Of a DNA stretch of 64,000 bases, positions 56,180 through 64,000 are shown piece by piece. This stretch comes from Lumbricus rubellus (lineage: Eukaryota; Annelida; Clitellata; Crassiclitellata; Lumbricidae): the NCBI GenBank assembly GCA_945859605.1, contig OX243822.1:12701533-12765532 (forward strand), in the 5' to 3' direction. Every line of letters starts with the position of its first letter. Within the stretch, counting starts at the first letter, position 1. The notes beneath the pieces are model-generated. The model made no database searches, had not been told where the DNA came from, and worked only from the letters and a program-made list of their open reading frames with translations. The translations under genes and the position numbers were made by a program.

Positions 56180-57889
56180 TTAAAATAGGAATAATAATCA
56201 TTGGAATCAATTAGCGGTTCTAAACTTTTTAGTGCAGCGACCCCTATTATAGTTAGCCTAACATTTGAAAACTTGTGGCAACCTCCGCCAAATTTCTTGT
56301 CGTTGTTCACTCTAATATATTTTCAAGTCATAATTCGAAAACTGCTTTTGGCAATTATGTGAGGTTTCCTGGCTATTGCGATTCTGAGAGCTACCTATTT
56401 GGCAGTTTGAAGTTAAAGTTTCACAAGTGCATTCGGCTTGTAAAACTTCAGTTTATCTATTCATGCTGCAACTTTTAAACTAGATTCTACTCTGAAGATC
56501 GGCCTGCCATTCTTCTTTGAATCACACACTCACTTCCCGTAACTGATTAGTATTTTTAAGGCTAATCAATTTCATAGACTTTACGCGTGTCTTCTTTAAT
56601 GTCTTTATGCTCAGAGAGAGATGTGCGGAATTTTTTGAATTTCCACACTGCAATCGTAGCATTCTAGACTGTCATTTTAACGAAATTGCTCATTATTTTA
56701 ATGCTGATAGTCGTGTGCTATAAATGTAGCAAAACAACTCAGGTTTGAACTATGATCCACTTGGAATTGGGGTGTGAAGAGCAGACTTTACTACGAGGCT
56801 TTAATGAATGACTGGTGGTTGAAATCCTCAAGCCCCGGCACCCTGATTACAAGTAGCCTATAGGCCCTGTTGGTTGCTTAATGATTATGCCTACCATTAA
56901 ATTTTGTGCATATGAATCGCTTTCACAACTTAGCCTAACTTAGGTACCGGTAGTGAATTAAGTTAAATGTCAGATACAGGCCTAAGCTTACGCGATTTCT
57001 CAACCAAATAAATGGAACGATGACTTAATTTCCTGGGGTATAGTGGGCCTATAGTCGCTAATACATATTTTGACGTGACTTTGAACTTGGATAATCCTTT
57101 TGACTCAACGCAGCTGGCTTTCGAATGATACTTTAGAAATTTGGACATTACTATTACGATTATGAGCTTCAACTTTTGCATGGGGTTCCCTCCTCTGCTT
57201 TTCCTTAAGCAACAGAGTGCGCGTGCGCATTCCTAATATACGTTTGCTCTGCAAATGATTTCAAAACATGTCGCATTATTTCCGTCCATTATAAACGTGT
57301 CGCACTCATGTTTGGCATTTTGGCATAAACATTATTCTTGTACTCGTCAATAATCTAACGGCTAAATACAACAAAAGGGAAAGGAACCGAAAGTTAAGTG
57401 AGCATAGGCTGTAAACTAGAGAATGGTTAACCTACAATTCAAGAAGTAAGTAAGGACAAACACTCTCGTTTCACTTTTGAGTTAGCGATTTGCTATTGGG
57501 CCGATTGATTTGGTTACACAGTTTTCGTTTTCTACTACAGTTACAGAAACTTCAGTTTCAGTTTTAGTTAACCGCCAGACATGTTCAGTTACTTAGACAT
57601 TTCAGTTACAGTTTCAGTTCATAGAAATCGCACTGGAAACCAGCCCACACAATATTTTGGGAAGCATTCATAGTCCTTCTATAAGCAAAACAACACAGTG
57701 ACTTGGACCTTATCTTATGGATGCTAAAGAATCTCGGCTCTAGTGTAACATATCCGATATTAGACACTAGCGGAAGGTCTAAAGTTCAGCGCAGAAGTTT
57801 TCAGAAATTAAGTTCTTGGATCAACGAGTAACAAGTTATATCCTATAGGCCTAGTTAAGTGAATTCTACAGTTATATTTCAAGGAGAAA
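56180..57889. other. Intergenic between N2 and N3
   Basis: No gene recognised. 56220-56410 ('GTGAGGTTTCCTGGCT', 'GATTCTGAGAGCTACC') is duplicated at 62590-62780 upstream of N3, and 56860-57060 is similar to 63385-63565, so these are paralogous flanks of the F-box genes. The 57340-57640 part corresponds to 50940-51350. Confidence 0.55.
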
Positions 57890-58030
57890 GAGGTTTGCAG
57901 CACAGTTGTTTTAAAGTCCATGTGGCTGTAGGTAAAACAGCGACCATTATAATTAGACGAGACTCTGAACCGTGTGCAACTACTATTATCTTTACCCCAC
58001 CGTCAAGATCCTTTGGGGTTAGATCTCGCC

Positions 58031-61000
58031 TTAGGTGAATCGGTCGATACCGATGCCACTTTTGCCACAGTCATAAACACAGATATTAATCAACTCGTCC
58101 CTCTCGCTGTTGTAGTGTAGGTGATGGCGAATGATTTCATTGTCCGACGTCCAAGAAGGAAACATCAGGAGATTGAGCTCGGAATCTATTATAACGAGTT
58201 CTCTGAACGGTTTAGGCGTAGCTATCACCATCCTTCCGTACATGTCGGTGCCACTCACAACACTCCCTTCACTCAGTGGGGTTACAAACTGTCGCTGAAC
58301 TTTCCCGTCAGTACTGATTTCCGTTAATACTCTTTCAGAGTCATCGCCGTTGATAGAAGCCAATATCAGGTTCCCATTTGATCTATGAATGACTTTGTCA
58401 ATATATCTGAACCCATGAATATCCACCGACATCATCAGGGAGCCAGTCGTATTGTAGAGATTTATTTCCACTGGACCACATCCATTTGGCACAGCAAGAA
58501 CTCCACTTTTAGACACAGATATGGAGTAAACTGGCAGCCTTAGACCGCTGATCCACGGTGAACTGTTATACTGGTGTCCTCCGTCTTTTGCAACTCGTAA
58601 AACTGAAGGACATTGTGACTCCATGTTCAGGCAAAGTACATAGAGACATTTCGACACGTTGCAAGCCTCTATATCCACCGGACGAGTTTCTGGTAGCGCA
58701 ATGCCATATTGTCTTTCACCTGTGACATATTGTTGCGGTCGTAAACATTAACAATGCCTTGCTGATCATCTTTTCCGCAGAGCATGAATATTTCTTCCTT
58801 TATTGTAGTGACTTTTCGAACAGAAACGTTGATGGTAGTATCATACAAGCGTTCCACACGATCCGTGAACTGTTCTGCAAAAAACGACTCTCCTTTTTAA
58901 ATTACGCAAACGAAGTAAACTTGTGCATGTATTATACATTCTAGATTAAATGCCAAGTAGGCTACAATAATTTTAGAATGTAGAATACCTGTAGTATATA
59001 GATCCCAATGTCAACACAGAACTGGCAGATGCCGTTTGTTCAGTACAAGTCTACGGAGAACTACACATAATACAAAGTGCAGAGTCCAGACGTACCGGTA
59101 ATGAAGAAATGAACAGCTTTGAATGGACTCAGCTATAATTTAAACTGAACAAGAGTACATATAGAATCTACTGTTTGGCCTGACCCATTCCAATTATTTA
59201 TATATACTGCTTGGTCATTTTCATGTAACGCTGAGAGTATTGTATGTTCAAGTTTCGATCGAGAAAGTTACTTAAGGGTAGGCCTATACCTTGAGCAAAG
59301 TCATTCATTCACAAGTTATTGCTCTGCGTCTTAATTGAATGGTCGTGTGTGAATTTTTGCACTTTGAAACAAGATCAATTTCAAAACGCAGTTGTACTGT
59401 ATTAGTACTGTTACCCTCTAACAGACTGTTGGTATACAGCGCCTTCAAGAGAAATCGCAATTGCAAATGAAAATCTCCTGGACAATCCAGGTCTAGTCTA
59501 CTTCACCGCTAATTTAGATCGCCTTGAAACTATAGCAATAGATTTAATCAGCCTACAAATAAGCACATAACCATTTTGCATAATGAATTTCACATCATCC
59601 TACATTAAGTTTTATCAATAGTAGCACCACACACAAAAGCGGGCCGTGTACAATTGCGAGTAGCAAACCTACGAATTATCATAATTATAGTACATTGGCA
59701 ACAACATTATGCTGTAAAATTGCATTGAAAATGATGGTGGTATTGGAGGTGGAGTTCATTATGCAACATGGTTATGTGCTTATATATCATCGTAGGTCAA
59801 CTGCTTTTGAGCAACTCGAAAGAACCAAGGCATCAAGGAGAGAGAAAGCGCAACTTTCTACGTATTGTCGACGAGAAGATCGGCCTAGCTACACGAGATT
59901 AAGAGAAATCATGACGGTAGCACATCTCAGAAAGCGCTAGGCTATACCATGACTTAATTAAGCGTTGACGTAATTAAATTATTGACTTATTTAATTGACC
60001 TGATTTTAAACAATTGACCCATGTTATTCAATTTCGAGTTAAGTGCTTTGCATGATAAGAAATAGCTTATTATTGATTAATTTCAAGAACTGACCAGTTT
60101 CGTCTAGAATTCTTTGAAGTTCGGTTTGAAATTCGTTGGTCGATAGGATTCTTTGCCAATTCAAACAGACATCTTTAAGTCTGTTTATCACCGGATTGGC
60201 TTTTTCTTCCCAAACACTTTTAGCCAGCCTCATAGCCACCACTTCCATAACTACGGCTTTGACCAGGATACGCTGAAGTTGCTCGTTCGGTAGATCTTGA
60301 ATCTATAGGTAGTAAGTTTAAAAATTTTAAAATCATATATCTGTCGCACATCCCTTGAACTCTTCGGCTTAATATCACATGCAGGAAAAATCATTCATCC
60401 GACCAAAAATCAAATATAAAATACTTTTGAACACCAATGATGTTTCGAAGCTTAAACCAAGTTTAAAAAACCCAAAGAACGAACTTTTACAGCATGACAT
60501 TGGCCTACTTACTTTTCACATAACAGTTAATGCCGGTAAAGTCATTGATTCGTTCATTCGTTTAAGAGATTTATAGGCCTATAGCGTCTCTTCAAGACAA
60601 TCAACTCAGAAGCGCTCCCTAGGCTACCCATCTGCGGCTAAAGAGAACCGATTTAGAGTTTAACGCGGTCTAAATCTCTGTAGGCAATAGACGTAGTTCA
60701 GCAGGGAACCAATTCCAGATTGCAGGGCCAGCGGCAGAAAAGTTGTAGTGGAGGGGGGAAGTAAACATATAATATAATCATAAGCTTATAAGGTAAAAAG
60801 GAAAAGATTTAGACCTGTACGATAATGTTAAATGATACCACTGCTAAGCAGCAAAACATTTCTTCCTATTTCTATAAATCATTCAGATATTTCCATGGTT
60901 CACACTTTCAGGCCAATTTTCTAGATTCCTCTACAGGATCCTTGGTGCCCTTTTAATTAGTGATGCAATATTATTATTATCGATAAAATCGCAAGTAAGA

Positions 61001-62252
61001 TAGCCTATCCGTTCTGCAAGCTGGCATAGGCGGTCTTACAGTAGGTTAATACTCGTACATCGGTTGACGAAATCAACGAGGATTTGCTAAAGCTAGGATA
61101 GTCTGCAGATTAAAACTCCATCTTCTGATACTATAGGCCTACTGCCTGTTTTACTCTTGACCTGAATTATGACCTACCAGGAATTCCTTGTCATTTTCTT
61201 ATTTCTTCTTTGAATTTAATTTCTTCAAACTACTTAATAACTCCCATGACCCTGACGCAACCGGCTGAAATTGTTTAGCTGGCGCCGCCATTGCCAAAAG
61301 TGTTAGTGAGGTTTAAGGATTTGTAAGAATTTGACTAGACTAGGCCTATACTTCTCAAGCTAAAATTCATGAAAAGCACATCAGATTCTCTTGCACTCAA
61401 AACGTTATGTGACTTACCGTTGTGTTACTCGAAGGGGTGAGTTTTGCTCGTTTCGTAGACTTATTTACATGTATTTCTTGTTGCTGGAATACTGTTAAAG
61501 AAAAATTGGCATAACTGTAGTATCGGGGACGGTGATTTAGGGTAAGGTTAGGCGACGTGAGAATCAGTTGAAGGGTCAGCTTAGGCGTCATCAGTGTGAT
61601 CTAATGTCAGGTTTAGGCGTCGTGAGCGTCGGCTGTAATAGGGTGTTATACGTCGTGAGTGTCGGTTAGGATCAGGTGAGGCGTCGTGAGTGTTGGTAAT
61701 TTTTAGTATTAGGTTGTTTCGTCATTTGATGCTGTCCAGAGATACTAGGACTAAATACGGCTACACCCTGATAATACAGTTATAACCTATGCCTGCGTTT
61801 TATATGGCGGTTTCAGAACTGCAAGACACGTTATTTCTCGTGATGAACAACAACTGGTATTTATATATATATATATAGTCCTATATATAGGGCCTATATA
61901 TATAATCATAACTAGCCTATGTAGACAAACATATATTTTATGTCTAGTTATAGTGTTTTTGCATATTCCGTACTGCAGGCTACGCACAAGGGCACAACTT
62001 TAGACCTAAGCTCTTATTAGCTCTTTTCGTGCAATTATTATAGTCTCATTAGGCTACTCTAAGTTGTGTACATTTACATAACAGCATCAAGTATAAAGGG
62101 ATGTGACTCAGCAGACGCTAGGTCTGATACTGTTACTACAGTTATGCCAAAGTGCGCTATTAAAGACGTTCTTGCAGCAACTTACAATCTGAGTCTTCGT
62201 TCGTATTTTCTTCGTCATTGTTGGTTTCATCTGATGTTCGTTTCTTCGACAT
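58031..62252 (-). pseudogene. F-box-like / beta-propeller protein N3, frameshifted copy
   Basis: Exons on the - strand: 62252-62186, 61491-61418, 60302-60095 and 58874-58031, with the same splice positions and phases as N1 and N2. N-terminus MSKKRTSDETNNDEENTNED; exon 2 FQQQEIHVNKSTKRAKL; exon 3 IQDLPNEQLQRILVK and LKDVCLNWQRIL (F-box-like). In exon 4, compared with N1, 22 nt are missing near 58700 (N1 reads 'GCAATGACATCTTTC', N3 'GCAATGCCATATTG' on the + strand). The frame therefore shifts soon after GIVNVYDRNNM and stops at 58669, while the remaining roughly 215 residues of propeller stay open in another frame (58678 down to 58031). Either a young pseudogene, a truncated F-box-only product, or a local sequence error. 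Confidence 0.72.
60580..60780 (-). mobile_element. LINE 3' relic in N3 intron 3's upstream side
   Basis: The - strand encodes FSAAGPAIWNWFPAELRLLP before a stop, the GPxxWNxLP motif of LINE reverse transcriptase C-termini. It continues into GGGAGCGCTTCTGAGTTGAT and CTTGAAGAGACGCTATAG, a tail like that of the family I SINE. It lies in the intron between exons 2 and 3 of N3. Confidence 0.62.
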
Positions 62253-62274
62253 ATTTTAAACACCCAAGGATTGG

Positions 62275-62357
62275 AGTAGGACCCAAGAATAGCAGTAGGA
62301 CCCAAGAACAGCAGTAGGACCCAAGAATAGCAGTAGGACCCAAGAATAGCAGTAGGA
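62275..62357. repeat. 21-bp tandem repeat upstream of the N3 start
   Basis: AGTAGGACCCAAGAATAGC repeated about four times with one A/C variant (AACAGC), probably in the 5' untranslated leader. N2 has only about two degenerate copies at the equivalent place. Confidence 0.85.
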
Positions 62358-62509
62358 CCTACGGAAAAACGCTTCCTCTTGCCACATTCAATACGAATAA
62401 AATGCAGAAAACACGGAATGGATGTACGGTAAGTTAACGCTGTGACAGCCCTACTCGAAACCAACGATCTTTGAAACTGTCGATGACGGTGCTGACGTAT
62501 TGATACCTT

Positions 62510-62525
62510 ACTTTGTGACGTCACA
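62510..62525 (-). promoter_or_regulatory. CRE-like site upstream of N3
   Basis: TGACGTCA at 62516-62523 in TTGTGACGTCACACAATA, matching the distal site of N2. The proximal site has decayed to TGACGGTG (62484-62491). Confidence 0.55.
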
Positions 62526-62850
62526 CAATAGAGTTAACATATGAATAATAGTCTTTGCAATCAAAAATATTAACCCAGCGCTTCTGAACTTTTTTTAGTG
62601 CGGAGACACTTAGTTAGGTCTAACTTGTGGAAACTTGTGACGACCTCCTAAACAAAATATTTTTACCATTGTCCAAAGTGACTGTTAGCCTATATATTTT
62701 CGTTTCATAATTAGAAACTGCTTTAGGCAATTATTATGTGAGGTTTCCTGGCTCTTGCGATTCTGAGAGCTACCGGCGTTCAAAAGGTTATGTCCTTCCT
62801 CATCCACCACCAGATGTCGAGAGGGTTGACTGCATGGTTTTGTTTGTATG

Positions 62851-63045
62851 TGCACTTGTTATAGCGCCCCTTCAAGCTCTCACTACTCAGAGGCGCTCCC
62901 GAATGCAGAGCGGACACTGCTTCGGAGTTTCACGCCGAAGCGCTGAGCAATTGTAGGTGAAGGACTTGCCCAAGGTCCTTACGCGGCGAGGTGGAATCGA
63001 ACCTCAAACCTTCCGGCTCCAAGGCAACTACACCACCCCGCCCAC
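62851..63045 (-). mobile_element. tRNA-derived SINE, family I
   Basis: Box B GAGGTTCGATTCCACC, tail GGGAGCGCCTCTGAGTAGTG then CTTGAAGGGGCGCTATAAC on the - strand. The copy is missing a few bases in its head relative to 2105-2323. Confidence 0.82.
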
Positions 63046-64000
63046 AAATATAAGTCTTAATGGTTGTTTTCGGTGTAATACTGACTCTGCAACTTCTACA
63101 ACAGGTAAGGGGGTGCCGCTAGTCAATGCATCGATGCCGATTAGCGGCATCATTAGCCTATCCGTGTGCCTCGGCCTTCATTCAGTTTTCACTCTCTACC
63201 TTAAAGGTACCAGAAGCCATTGACACTTGCCAAAATAACGCAACTCTTAAGCGGACGTGGTTCTTTCCTTACCTAGACCGTACAATCACAACGACTAGAA
63301 TCTTGTCAATTACTTATAGCCTACATGTCTGAAAATGTTAGCGATATACAACTTGTCCGTTTATCTAAGACTTCCAAGTATCGGTTGCTTAATGATTACG
63401 ACTGCCATTGTGCTTATGGGTCTCTTACACATTACACAACTCATTCTAACTTAGGTAGTGTTCTAGTTTATGTCCGGATATATATGTGGAGTGGTGCACG
63501 TAATTCTACGAATTTATTTTTCAACCAAATAAATGAAAAGATAACGGGGGGAATAGTAGGCCTAACACATCCTACCGTGCTGTGAGCTTAATTGAATTAG
63601 ATGGCTTTAACCTTTGCGTCAGGTCACTGGCGGAAACCTAGGGGGGGACAGGGGGGACGGTCCCCCCCAATGAAGACGTTGGGGGGGACGGCCCATGCAT
63701 TTGTCCCCCCCAATGTTCAAGCGTTCGGACATGTACACAATCTTCAGCAGAGAACTAGAGAGAAAAAAGTTTAGCATATGAACTAAATAATTATAACGAT
63801 ATGAATTCCAGGGAAATCCAGGCTCTAACCTAAGTTATAAAGTCCCACGTTGGATAGTTTGCGAACATTACACTGTTCAGATAAGACACCTTTTTTTAAA
63901 ACTTGTTAGCCATTATTACAAAAGCCTTGCCAACACCCAACGTCACACAAAACCCCACGACGTTGGTGAAGAATAAAGCATTCGCGCGACTGTGGTGGGA
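63046..64000. other. Right end of the window, no gene seen
   Basis: Paralogous flank sequence (63070-63180 like 43245-43370; 63385-63565 like 56860-57060). Near 63628-63710 is a G/C-run segment starting CACTGGCGGAAACCTAGG, with GGGGGGGAC / GTCCCCCCC inverted blocks, probably a small or truncated hAT-like element. Open frames are short and unrecognised. Confidence 0.5.

Noticed and set aside
59695..59940. 81-residue + strand frame inside N3
   Set aside because: Lies in an intron on the opposite strand, has no paralogue in N1 or N2, and shows no motif.

Overview
This window is animal nuclear DNA. Genes are split by GT-AG introns, long non-coding stretches are full of DNA transposons, tRNA-derived SINEs, LINE fragments and microsatellites, and there are no bacterial-style operons. 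The gene content (TIR-STING fusions, a rhodopsin-class GPCR, F-box/beta-propeller proteins) and the very frequent octamer TAGGCCTA suggest a marine invertebrate. The phylum cannot be fixed from sequence alone.

The central content is a tandem array of three TIR-STING fusion genes on the + strand: gene A (2608-17032, 370 aa), gene B (21417-26509, 374 aa) and gene C (34976-41870, 450 aa). I reassembled each from six coding exons. In all three the splice sites are GT-AG, the intron phases are identical (2,1,1,0,1) and the frame stays open to the stop. Exons 1-2 encode a TIR domain. Exons 3-6 encode a STING cyclic-dinucleotide-binding domain with no transmembrane part and no vertebrate-type C-terminal signalling tail. 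All pocket residues that I can align to human STING are kept. The TIR catalytic glutamate position is Glu only in C and Gly in A and B. TIR-STING fusions are known from bacteria and from oyster; a tandem family split in this way looks new to me.

On the - strand, between 44 and 62.5 kb, lie three tandem paralogues of a four-exon gene: a short acidic/basic N-terminus, an F-box-like segment and a C-terminal beta-propeller-like domain. N1 (405 aa) and N2 (391 aa) are open throughout. N3 has a frameshift. Their upstream regions share conserved TGACGTCA sites, and the 3' flanks carry an 81-bp repeat containing poly(A) signals. If they are SCF substrate adaptors, placement next to the TIR-STING array hints at a shared immune locus, but that link is inference. 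An intronless GPCR gene (29628-31289, - strand) lies between TIR-STING genes B and C.

Mobile DNA by region: an intact mariner-like element (19-1401); gene A intron 1 (10.2 kb) with a SINE sitting on the 5' splice site, a LINE nested in a hAT element, and a 7.66-kb giant palindrome with hAT-like ends and a perfect 8-bp target duplication; many small hAT elements with readable 8-bp duplications; two tRNA-derived SINE families; LINE reverse-transcriptase tails in the F-box gene introns; and a roughly 1.7-kb, 39-bp minisatellite in N1 that appears to have grown from a single-copy sequence next to a splice donor.
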